A stretch of DNA of 5,251 bases, taken from positions 1 to 5,251 of the forward strand of contig CABMDX010000130.1 in NCBI GenBank assembly GCA_902385025.1, given 5' to 3'. This document shows positions 1-5,251 of this stretch, in pieces. A model generated the notes under the pieces. It made no database searches. It saw nothing but the letters and a program-made list of their open reading frames with translations, and was not told the DNA's origin. The DNA comes from an uncultured archaeon. GTDB taxonomy: Archaea; Halobacteriota; Methanosarcinia; Methanotrichales; Methanotrichaceae. Position numbers and translations under genes: made by a program. Position 1 is the stretch's first letter. The number at the start of each line of letters is the position of its first letter.

Positions 1-1
1 G

Positions 2-30
2 GTTGTACTGCAATTGGATCCTCAAATGAC
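2..30 (+). repeat. Direct repeat, copy A (left)
   Basis: Two blocks seen here recur together, in the same order and orientation, at 3019-3042. The first block is a 14-base match (GTTGTACTGCAATT, 2-15) and the second a 9-base match (TCAAATGAC, 22-30). Here they are separated by GGATCC (16-21), in the other copy by a single A. A paired match of this kind is very unlikely by chance in 5 kb. The copy lies at the window edge, so its full left extent is unknown. What it is (element end, recombination scar, shared gene tail) is not shown by the sequence. Confidence 0.6.
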
Positions 31-69
31 ATCCTGTCAGACATTCAAACCCTTCAAGCGTCGTGATCT

Positions 70-115
70 ATGACAGAAAGGCCTGCCTCAATTGGCATAA
101 TTGCCTGTCTGTCAT
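70..115. repeat. Imperfect inverted repeat / hairpin
   Basis: Bases 70-82 (ATGACAGAAAGGC) pair with 103-115 (GCCTGTCTGTCAT) at 12 of 13 positions. Inside the 20-base loop, AATT at 90-93 can pair with AATT at 99-102. The structure lies downstream of the broken ynfA gene (minus strand). There is no T-run after it on either strand, so it does not look like an ordinary terminator. It could be a protein-binding palindrome, an element end or an RNA hairpin; nothing in the sequence decides between these. Confidence 0.5.
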
Positions 116-238
116 GACTCATATGCACCATGATCCGCTATCAATGTCGGGGGCATCTGCTCAACCACGCTCTGTGCGATTCCGCCCCAAGGAAGCCGAA
201 ATCATCTCGATTCTGAGCGGGTTTGTGCCCTGGAATTC

Positions 239-527
239 CTAGCGGAGCCCTACAATTAGATCGAATCTGTCTGGCACCGCCTTATCTATCTGCCATCTCC
301 AGAGGATTGAGAGCACTATGAAGATCTCACCGTATGCAGCACAGACTCTGCCAAAGTTTGGCGGGCTGAAAGGTGGGGATGATTCCATAAAGCACCATTA
401 TTGCTCCGACAAGCACCGCAACCCAAATTCCTTTGTCTTCCCTTATCGAAAGCCACATGAGATATCCTCCTCCAATCTCATATAATCCGGCCAGGAGGAA
501 GACGAGCAGGGATCTGGCTAACTCCAT
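239..527 (-). pseudogene. ynfA: UPF0060/YnfA small membrane protein, frameshifted and C-terminally degraded
   Basis: From the ATG at 527 the frame encodes a typical YnfA start: a hydrophobic helix with the family signature EIGGGYLMWL, then a second helix ending IIPTFQPA. The frame then stops at 327-329. Removing one A from the AAA run at 357-359 (minus strand) restores the family sequence: NFGRVCAAYGEIFIVL, then LWRWQIDKAVPDRFDLIVG, ending at TAG 239-241. The expected final hydrophobic helix of about 12-15 residues is missing. Restored length is about 95 residues against the usual 105-110. YnfA proteins are four-helix inner-membrane proteins related in fold to small multidrug resistance transporters; substrate is mostly undefined. 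A strong Shine-Dalgarno-like site lies oddly far upstream (548-554). Either this is a decaying gene or the frameshift is a sequencing error; the missing C-terminus argues for real decay. Confidence 0.8.
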
Positions 528-547
528 ATACTATATCTCAGAATCAT

Positions 548-554
548 CCTCCTT
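548..554 (-). promoter_or_regulatory. Misplaced Shine-Dalgarno-like site upstream of ynfA
   Basis: On the minus strand AAGGAGGATGATT (542-554) resembles the perfect complement of the 16S rRNA 3' end. Its GGAGG core ends 20 bases before the ATG at 527, too far for efficient use. A TAG at 531-533 in the ynfA frame rules out an earlier in-frame start. The ATG that directly abuts GGAGG (545-547) opens a nine-codon frame that ends at a TAG overlapping the start of ynfA. This may be another sign of decay at the 5' end. Confidence 0.4.
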
Positions 555-684
555 GCTTTAGTAGGTGCTTTGTGGTATGGCTGGGCAGACAAAGGGCTAA
601 TCTTGGTATAGATATCGCAGAAAAGATGCATGGTTGCCCCAATTCCAGGTATAGATCCTTGAGGATTTCGAGTGCAAATAATGA

Positions 685-694
685 CCTTTAAAAA
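685..694 (+). promoter_or_regulatory. Possible TATA-like box for the antiporter gene
   Basis: CTTTAAAAAC is the most TATA-like stretch in the 528-783 spacer on the plus strand and would place transcription start near 715-720, leaving a leader of about 65 bases. The fit to an archaeal BRE/TATA pair is only fair, and no second signal supports it. The rest of the spacer shows no convincing gene. Confidence 0.22.
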
Positions 695-766
695 CTTTCT
701 GCATTACTGCTTTCGAATCCATCGAAAAGATTATCCCAGATGATAAATGACCTAAAATCAAGCCTG

Positions 767-773
767 TGGGGGG
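767..773 (+). promoter_or_regulatory. G-rich ribosome binding site that decides the antiporter start
   Basis: A run of seven G (767-773) lies 10 bases before the ATG at 784. It overlaps the alternative in-frame GTG at 766, which itself has no ribosome site before it. Six extra residues from the GTG would add nothing family-like, so ATG 784 is the preferred start. Confidence 0.5.
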
Positions 774-783
774 CTTAGCTAAA

Positions 784-2754
784 ATGGAAATTCCATTGCT
801 GGGAGATATTGCTGTTATATTTGTGCTATCCGTAATAGTCCTATTCATATTTCATAAAATCAAGGCACCTGCCATTGTGGGCTTTCTGGTTACCGGAATA
901 TTGGCGGGTCCACAAGGTTTTGGATTAATCCATGCCCTGGATCAGGTTGAGATCCTATCTGAGATTGGCGTTATCCTTCTGCTATTTACCATCGGGCTGG
1001 AGGTATCCCTGAAAGACCTGATGAAGATTAAGAAGTATGTCCTGGTTGGGGGATCTCTTCAGGTTGCGCTGACTATCCTTGCAGTCTTCGCCATATTGAG
1101 GTATCTAGGATATCCTGCAGGGACATCTCTCCTCCTTGGTTTTCTCATAGCTTTAAGCAGCACCGCAATCGTACTGAGGATAATACAGAGCAAATCTGAG
1201 TTATACACTCCACAAGGTCGCACAATCCTGGGCATACTCATCTTTCAAGATATCGCAATAGTACCTCTGATGCTTGCAACGCCCCTTCTCCCAGGAGCTA
1301 CAGGTGATGTAACTGATTCAACGCTGTTCATTCTGGCCAAAGGTTTAGGCCTGATTACCCTGATAATTATAAGTGCAAAATGGATTGTCCCAACCGCACT
1401 CTATCATATTGCAAGAATCGGTGATCGGGAGTTATTCCTGCTAAGCCTGGTTGCGATATGCTTCGCAGTGGCCTGGGTCACCTCATTGGCTGGATTGTCG
1501 CTGGGGCTCGGTGCATTTTTGGCCGGTCTAACGATATCCGAGTCGCAATACAGCCAACAGGCATTTGGCAATATATTGCCTTTGCGAGATGCCTTCACAA
1601 GCTTCTTCTTCGTCTCCATAGGAATGCTTCTGGATGTCAATTTCCTGCTGCAAAATCCTATGCAGGTTGTGCTCCTTGGGTTTGGGATAATGCTTCTGAA
1701 GGCTCTAATTGCCGGCCTGGTGATTGCATTTATAGGTCTTCCACTTCGCATAACAATCCTTGTCGGGCTTGCCCTAAGTCAAATAGGGGAGTTCTCATTT
1801 GTTCTTTCCCAGGTTGGTCTTGCGCATGGTCTTCTCTCGGAAGATGTTTACCAGATATTTCTTGATGTCGCAGTGCTGACCATGGCGGCAACATCTTTCA
1901 TCATATCATTTTCTCCTAAAGTGGCGGATGCCGCAACAAAACTGCCACTTCCACATAGATGGCATCATTCCCTGCCAATTATAAGCTCAGATATCGAGGC
2001 CGTGACGGATCATGTCATTATCATAGGCTACGGGATTAATGGAAGGAATGTGGCCCGATCTGCAAAGAGTGAAGGAATTCCTTATGTTATTGTTGACATT
2101 GATCCCGAAATTGTCAACTCTGACAAGAGAAATGGTGAGCCAATTAGCTATGGCGATGCTACTCAGGAGAATGTTCTTCAAAATGCTGGGATCAAGAATG
2201 CAAAAATAATGGTGATAGCAATTTCTGATCGATCAGCAACCCGTAGGATAACGGATCTTGCTAGAAGATTGAATCCAGAGATATATATAATTGCCCGAAC
2301 CAGATACATTCAGGAGATGGGGGTTCTTCACAATCTTGGTGCAAATGAGGTTATTCCAGAGGAATATGAGACCTCCATAGAGATATTTTCCAGGGTTCTT
2401 GAAAAGTATCAGGTGCCAAGAGACCGGATTGAATCCTTTATAGACCATATAAGGTCTGATGGTTATGAGATGTTTCGCAGCATCTCTAAGGAGCCTTACT
2501 GCAATTCTGATCTAAGCATGATCAGCAATGATTTCATTACCCTCAAGGTTTCAGAAGGCTCCCAGGCGGCAGGAAGATCCATCAAGGATGTCGGATTAAA
2601 AGAAAAGGGTGGGGCATTGCTGGCAATACAAAGAGATGTCCAGATATTCAATTATCCCGAGGAGAACTTTGTGTTTCAACCCGGGGATGTGGCCATTCTC
2701 CTTGGATCAGAATCGCAGATATCCTCGGTTGAGGAATTGTTTGAAAAGCAGTAG
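784..2754 (+). CDS. Kef-type (CPA2) monovalent cation:proton antiporter with TrkA-N and TrkA-C domains
   Basis: 656-residue integral membrane protein predicted to exchange K+ or Na+ for protons across the cell membrane, serving pH and ion balance. Residues 1 to about 385 form the Na+/H+ exchanger domain with roughly 12-13 hydrophobic helices. Visible family marks are FTIGLE (68-73), SSTAIV (125-130), the ion-binding Gln-Asp pair in IFQDIA (Q155, D156) and GEFSFV (335-340). A short linker leads to a TrkA-N (RCK) nucleotide-binding domain from about 408. It carries the Rossmann loop GYGING (415-420), the acidic VDID (437-440) typical of NAD(H) binding, and YGDAT (456-460). A TrkA-C ligand-sensing domain occupies about 586-656. 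Length and architecture are normal, and no key residue is missing. Codon use is archaeal-like, with many ATA and more AGA/AGG than CGN arginine codons. It appears monocistronic. Ion specificity cannot be read from sequence; KefB/KefC are the best-known relatives, but no glutathione-gating claim is made. Confidence 0.95.
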   Translation: MEIPLLGDIAVIFVLSVIVLFIFHKIKAPAIVGFLVTGILAGPQGFGLIHALDQVEILSEIGVILLLFTIGLEVSLKDLMKIKKYVLVGGSLQVALTILAVFAILRYLGYPAGTSLLLGFLIALSSTAIVLRIIQSKSELYTPQGRTILGILIFQDIAIVPLMLATPLLPGATGDVTDSTLFILAKGLGLITLIIISAKWIVPTALYHIARIGDRELFLLSLVAICFAVAWVTSLAGLSLGLGAFLAGLTISESQYSQQAFGNILPLRDAFTSFFFVSIGMLLDVNFLLQNPMQVVLLGFGIMLLKALIAGLVIAFIGLPLRITILVGLALSQIGEFSFVLSQVGLAHGLLSEDVYQIFLDVAVLTMAATSFIISFSPKVADAATKLPLPHRWHHSLPIISSDIEAVTDHVIIIGYGINGRNVARSAKSEGIPYVIVDIDPEIVNSDKRNGEPISYGDATQENVLQNAGIKNAKIMVIAISDRSATRRITDLARRLNPEIYIIARTRYIQEMGVLHNLGANEVIPEEYETSIEIFSRVLEKYQVPRDRIESFIDHIRSDGYEMFRSISKEPYCNSDLSMISNDFITLKVSEGSQAAGRSIKDVGLKEKGGALLAIQRDVQIFNYPEENFVFQPGDVAILLGSESQISSVEELFEKQ

Positions 2755-2785
2755 AGTCATATAGATGATGGAAACGAGGGGTTGA

Positions 2786-2791
2786 TTTTTT
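2786..2791 (+). terminator. T-tract terminator after the antiporter gene
   Basis: Six T residues lie about 32 bases after the antiporter stop codon. No strong stem precedes them. U-rich tracts alone commonly end archaeal transcripts, so this is a reasonable 3' end. A small stem (2804-2808 with 2813-2817) follows but looks incidental. Confidence 0.4.
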
Positions 2792-2910
2792 CCAAAGAAA
2801 CGGTTGATGTGAATCAAATATCAATTTAAATTATTATTAAATCTGGCAGGCTGCTTAATTGCTGAAAGTATTATTGAATAGCACTGATCATTAATTAGGA
2901 ATAGACGAAT

Positions 2911-2922
2911 CTATATTTATAT
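2911..2922 (+). promoter_or_regulatory. Isolated TATA-like box
   Basis: CTATATTTATAT is a good match to an archaeal TATA box in sequence. No protein gene follows it on the plus strand. A transcript begun about 25 bases downstream (near 2945) would meet the T6 run at 3009-3014, giving a product of about 70 bases. This is suggestive only: AT-rich spacers produce such boxes by chance. Confidence 0.25.
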
Positions 2923-3018
2923 CTATTATTCTTGGCCTCTTTTATTTAAGTCAATTTTAGTTCTAGATGGTCCTGAGTCGTTGATGCAAACATTATTGAT
3001 GGGACTGCTTTTTTGTGT

Positions 3019-3042
3019 GTTGTACTGCAATTATCAAATGAC
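3019..3042 (+). repeat. Direct repeat, copy B (right)
   Basis: Same two blocks as at 2-30, here joined by a single A: GTTGTACTGCAATT (3019-3032) and TCAAATGAC (3034-3042). The flanks on both sides that can be compared (after the second block) do not match the left copy. The pair brackets a segment of about 3.0 kb containing ynfA and the antiporter. Confidence 0.6.
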
Positions 3043-3078
3043 GAGGAAGAGAAAGGCAAATTGGACAAGATTCTTCAG

Positions 3079-3900
3079 CTACAGCTCCAGTTTATGCCCC
3101 TTTTCTATCTGCTGAATCTGTTCCTCGCTCTTGGCGGCCAATTCCTTGAACTGATTGATGGTATCCCGCATTTTGGGCAGTGCTTCCTGCTTATAGGTGT
3201 TGATGGCATCCAAAGCTTCCACCGCATCGGCAAAAGCAGCCTTCAGCGTCTCGACGGAGATATTGGTATCCATTGATTGTTTCTGGATTTCCACTCCTTG
3301 TTTCTTCAGCATTTGCGTGGTGCTGCCTATGATATTATTCGTGGTCTCATTGAGCATTTGAATCTTCTTCAGGACAATATTCTGGTTATAGAGAGAGCTG
3401 GCAACCATCATTGAGATCCGCAATGCGGAAATTGTCACATTGTTGGCCCTTTCCACCCCGCGCATCAGTTCCTTATTATTTCTGATCATGACCTCTGTCG
3501 CCATCACGCCCTGCTGATTGACGACAATCATCTGTTGCATATCCATAATCCGCTGCCGCAGCGGAAAGAGGACTTCTTCGGTGACAAATTTAACCTTTTC
3601 CGGGTCTTCGTTCCTGGCTTTGGCTGCCTGGATCTGCTTTTCAATCGATTCGTCCATCAGGGTGCCAAGCTGGATCTCTTTCATCAGCTTTCGAGTCAAA
3701 TTGCGCAATGCCTGCTGTTCGATTTCCAGAGTAGTGTTATCGTTTTTCAGGGCTATTTTCCCTTTGTCCAAAGAGACAATGATCTCCGCAATCGCCGAAT
3801 CTGCTTTCTGGTATTTGGCAAAATAGGCCCTGATGGGGTTAAATATAATGCCGAAAATGCCGGTCTTGGTAAAATCAACCAGGCTGGGGTCCAGGGGTGG
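3079..3900 (-). pseudogene. TelA/KlaA-family toxic anion resistance protein, 5'-truncated
   Basis: The last 273 codons of a TelA (PF05816) family protein are present. These are cytoplasmic, helical coiled-coil proteins linked to tellurite and other stress resistance, with an unclear biochemical role; full members are usually about 350-400 residues. Family-like blocks include NPIRAYFAKYQKADSAI (near 3790-3840), VLFPLRQRIMDMQQM, GVERANNVTISALRISMMVA, LNETTNNIIGSTTQMLKKQG and NISVETLKAAF. The open frame runs up to a TAG at 3979-3981 but has no ATG, GTG or TTG above the TTG at 3769-3771. That TTG lies inside the conserved helical region and is an unlikely native start. Similarity stops near 3893-3900, so about the first 100 residues are lost. 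Arginine codons are mostly CGN (7 of 10 from the TTG on), unlike the neighbouring antiporter, hinting at a bacterial source. A shortened protein from the TTG remains possible. Confidence 0.8.
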
Positions 3901-4407
3901 CCGAAAGTAAAACTGTCTGCCGACCTTGCAATCGATCTCGCCAATCTCCCGAGTTACATGGCCGCGAAACTCCGGATCCTAAAACGCCTCAGCTCCACTG
4001 CAAAGTCCGAGAACGCGACGCTTGTTACTGAGTCTTCGCTCTATCAGCATTTCGAACTGGTGCCGGGAAAGCAGGCATTCCTGCGGGGAATGAACCTGAA
4101 ACCCTCTGACAATTGCCAGGCTTATCTCGAGATCACGATCCCTGATAATGCATTGGACGGGAATTATCGCCTGTCCATTGCCCAGTTGGTTGACGGAAAG
4201 GAGATGGGCCGGGTGACTCGAATGCTTGCCGTGGGCGACTATCCCTTTATGGGAAACAGGCGCACGCTTGAGCTCCATGTGTCTGGCTGTGAGTGGGCAG
4301 CAAAGACCAGCGGGCGGAATAAGGTAGCTTACGACAGCATCGAGCGGGCACTGAAACATGGTTACAACGGGTGCGCCTATTGCCTGCCTGAATATAATAC
4401 GGGTTAG
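3901..4407 (+). pseudogene. 3' remnant of a protein ending in an Ada-like putative zinc-binding domain
   Basis: The frame is coding-like from about 3901 to the TAG at 4405-4407. Upstream of 3901 the same frame stays open only as the antisense shadow of TelA. The first usable ATG (3958) gives 149 residues but has no ribosome site before it, and coding-like sequence (PKVKLSADLAIDLANLP) precedes it, so the gene seems to have lost its 5' part. Residues about 1-100 (from ATG 3958) look like a beta-rich extracellular-type domain I cannot name. Residues 105-149 carry H107-x3-C111-x27-C139-x2-C142 with a GYNGCAYCLPEY ending. This resembles the Ada metal-binding fold found at the C-terminus of some nucleases and surface proteins. 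Zinc binding is inferred. A strong hairpin terminator follows 45 bases after the stop. A short expressed protein from 3958 cannot be excluded. Confidence 0.6.
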
Positions 4408-4451
4408 GCGCTGATCGAAAGCTGGAAGAAGGGTTTTGGGGGAAATGGGGT

Positions 4452-4479
4452 AAACGGAGGTTTTCGGTCTCCGTTTTTT
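4452..4479 (+). terminator. Hairpin-plus-T (Rho-independent type) terminator
   Basis: AAACGGAG (4452-4459) pairs perfectly with CTCCGTTT (4469-4476) around a 9-base loop, and the stem runs into TTTTTT (4474-4479). It ends the plus-strand remnant at 3901-4407. The form is that of a bacterial intrinsic terminator, in keeping with the bacterial-looking codon use of this stretch. It could also slow minus-strand transcripts from the gene at 4540-4953, although only three extra T would follow on that side. Confidence 0.8.
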
Positions 4480-4539
4480 CATTTCCAGACCATCTTTGGG
4501 CAGAGAGCATGGCTTTATCATGCAATGCCACTGCAAATG

Positions 4540-4953
4540 CTACGTTTTCATTCTGTAGAGCTTATCAATAGCTATTGACGCGTTTTCGCCATCATTGAGA
4601 TAAATCAATTCAATTTCGTCGTTCGATATTATTGTCCCCTGGGAATATCCACCATCAAACTCTGCAATCTGGAGCATTCTATTATCCAAACCAATGGCTC
4701 CCGCAAAACCTTCCTCGAGCTTTGCGCCGTTTTCCAGCATGATTGTGAGGTTTCCAGCAAAGATGCGCCCTTGCTGCTCGGTGAAAGCAACAATAATGCT
4801 TTCATTATCTGTCATATTGTGCAGTCCCTTGCCTTCATCATAGCTGATCCACGAACCATTCCATTTGCCCAGCAGGTCAGGAATTTCCGCAGCACATATC
4901 TCCGTGGCTGATAAGACAAGAAACAGCAATGCGAAGAAACAAATCGTTTTCAT
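4540..4953 (-). CDS. Small secreted protein of unknown function (methanogen-type family)
   Basis: 137 residues from the ATG at 4953. The first 22 residues are a clear signal peptide: MKT, a long hydrophobic core, then cleavage probably after ICAA (residue 22). I prefer this start because the longer frame from 5007 places charged residues before the signal peptide and overlaps the promoter-like region. An AAAGGG site lies about 7 bases before ATG 4953. The mature part is acidic and beta-rich, with DLLGKWNGSW at its start, EQQGRIFAGN in the middle, then GAIGLDNRML and NDEIELIYL. This W/G-rich opening followed by alternating strands suggests a small beta-barrel (lipocalin-like in appearance, not established). 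I have the impression of similar uncharacterised proteins in Methanothrix and other methanogens, but cannot name a family. No operon partner is visible. Confidence 0.75.
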   Translation of the reverse strand: MKTICFFALLFLVLSATEICAAEIPDLLGKWNGSWISYDEGKGLHNMTDNESIIVAFTEQQGRIFAGNLTIMLENGAKLEEGFAGAIGLDNRMLQIAEFDGGYSQGTIISNDEIELIYLNDGENASIAIDKLYRMKT

Positions 4954-4975
4954 ATATTGCCCTTTATCGATCTCT

Positions 4976-4990
4976 ATTATAAATAATTTC
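4976..4990 (-). promoter_or_regulatory. TATA-like promoter of the secreted-protein gene
   Basis: On the minus strand GAAATTATTTATAAT (4976-4990) fits an archaeal BRE/TATA element. Its centre is about 28 bases above the ATG at 4953, so transcription would begin within a few bases of the start codon (leaderless or nearly so). Read as bacterial, the TATAAT inside it could be a -10 box giving a leader of about 15 bases that keeps the AAAGGG ribosome site. Confidence 0.45.
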
Positions 4991-5186
4991 GCGGAAAGGA
5001 GCATCACAATAGTGTCCGAAAGCTAGACAAAAATCGTTCTCTTTTCCTGATACTGGCGTTCGATGGAGCGCCTCCCCAGAAGAGCCTTTGGATGCCTCTC
5101 GCATCTTAAATTTGGATAGGGGGCCGATATCTGCAGAGTGATTGCCCGGATGATGCAATGTGATCGGTCCAGCCTTCCATCGAATA

Positions 5187-5251
5187 TCAGTACCTTAAAA
5201 TCGCCCCAATTCCTCCGATCGACTCCAGGAATGCATCATCCTCTACCAGCA
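5187..5251 (-). CDS. Possible 3' end of a minus-strand gene (partial, off window)
   Basis: One minus-strand frame entering from the right edge reads LVEDDAFLESIGGIGAILRY and then TGA at 5187-5189. The composition looks like the end of a real protein, but only about 20 residues are visible and no family can be recognised. The bases between 4954 and 5186 hold no other supported gene. Confidence 0.25.
   Translation of the reverse strand, partial: LVEDDAFLESIGGIGAILRY

Larger units (their letters stand above)
2755..3078. other. AT-rich intergenic spacer without a supported gene
   Basis: This 324-base stretch separates the antiporter from the TelA remnant; the two are convergent. It holds the T-tract at 2786-2791, a TATA-like box at 2911-2922, a T6 run at 3009-3014 and repeat copy B at 3019-3042. 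A plus-strand open frame of 87 codons beginning at 3013 lies mostly antisense to the TelA gene and has no family-like content, so it is not called. Confidence 0.6.

Noticed and set aside
540..611. Plus-strand frame reading RIILLALVGALWYGWADKG then TAG, like the end of a membrane helix
   Set aside because: Only about 28 codons between stops and no start codon or continuation; most likely chance, although a gene fragment is not excluded.
597..848. 83-codon minus-strand frame overlapping the antiporter start
   Set aside because: Overlaps the antiporter N-terminus and its ribosome site, no family-like content.
1458..1865. 135-codon plus-strand frame inside the antiporter
   Set aside because: Out-of-frame shadow of a long, well-conserved membrane protein.
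3535..3900. Plus-strand frame from 3535 that is continuous with the 3901-4407 remnant, making an apparent 290-residue protein
   Set aside because: Up to about 3900 it is antisense to clearly conserved TelA coding sequence and its translation has no protein-like pattern; only the part after 3901 looks real.
3979..4536. Minus-strand open frames of 185 and 94 codons opposite the plus-strand remnant
   Set aside because: They run across the terminator hairpin and lie antisense to a frame with a coherent metal-binding motif; translations are rich in R, P and C with no domain-like order.
4964..5158. 64-codon minus-strand frame above the secreted-protein gene
   Set aside because: Covers the likely promoter, has no ribosome site, and its translation shows no domain or signal features.
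5059..5184. Nine-base inverted match TTCGATGGA (5059-5067) and TCCATCGAA (5176-5184)
   Set aside because: Too short and too far apart to exceed chance in a window of this size.

Overview
The window looks like a chromosomal piece of a methanogenic archaeon, probably close to Methanothrix (Methanosaeta). This is inferred, not proven. The main gene uses ATA and AGA/AGG codons heavily, archaeal-style TATA-like boxes and a T-tract terminator are present, and the small secreted protein near the right end resembles a family I associate with Methanothrix and relatives. The middle right part (about 3079-4480) has more bacterial-looking codon use and a classic hairpin-plus-T terminator, so it may be acquired DNA.

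Layout, left to right. 1-238 is gene-poor and holds one copy of a short direct repeat and a 46-base hairpin. 239-527 (minus) is a ynfA/UPF0060 small membrane protein gene broken by a one-base frameshift and lacking its last helix. 528-783 is the divergent spacer. 784-2754 (plus) is an intact CPA2/Kef-type cation:proton antiporter with fused TrkA-N and TrkA-C domains; it is the only clearly intact, well-understood gene here. 2755-3078 is an AT-rich spacer with a T-tract, a TATA-like box and the second copy of the direct repeat. 3079-3900 (minus) is a 5'-truncated TelA-family (toxic anion resistance) gene. It meets head-to-head, at about 3895-3901, a 5'-truncated plus-strand gene (3901-4407) that ends in an Ada-like H/C/C/C putative zinc motif and is followed by a strong hairpin terminator. 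4540-4953 (minus) is a small secreted protein with a signal peptide. The last 65 bases may hold the 3' end of another minus-strand gene.

The genes do not form an operon or pathway. The picture is a worn, rearranged intergenic neighbourhood: one housekeeping transporter flanked by decaying gene remnants, with a direct repeat on both sides of the segment that carries ynfA and the antiporter. I see no CRISPR array, tRNA, rRNA, transposase or defence cassette, and no evidence of a complete new system. The most notable points are the double-truncation junction near 3900, the frameshifted ynfA, and the paired repeats.
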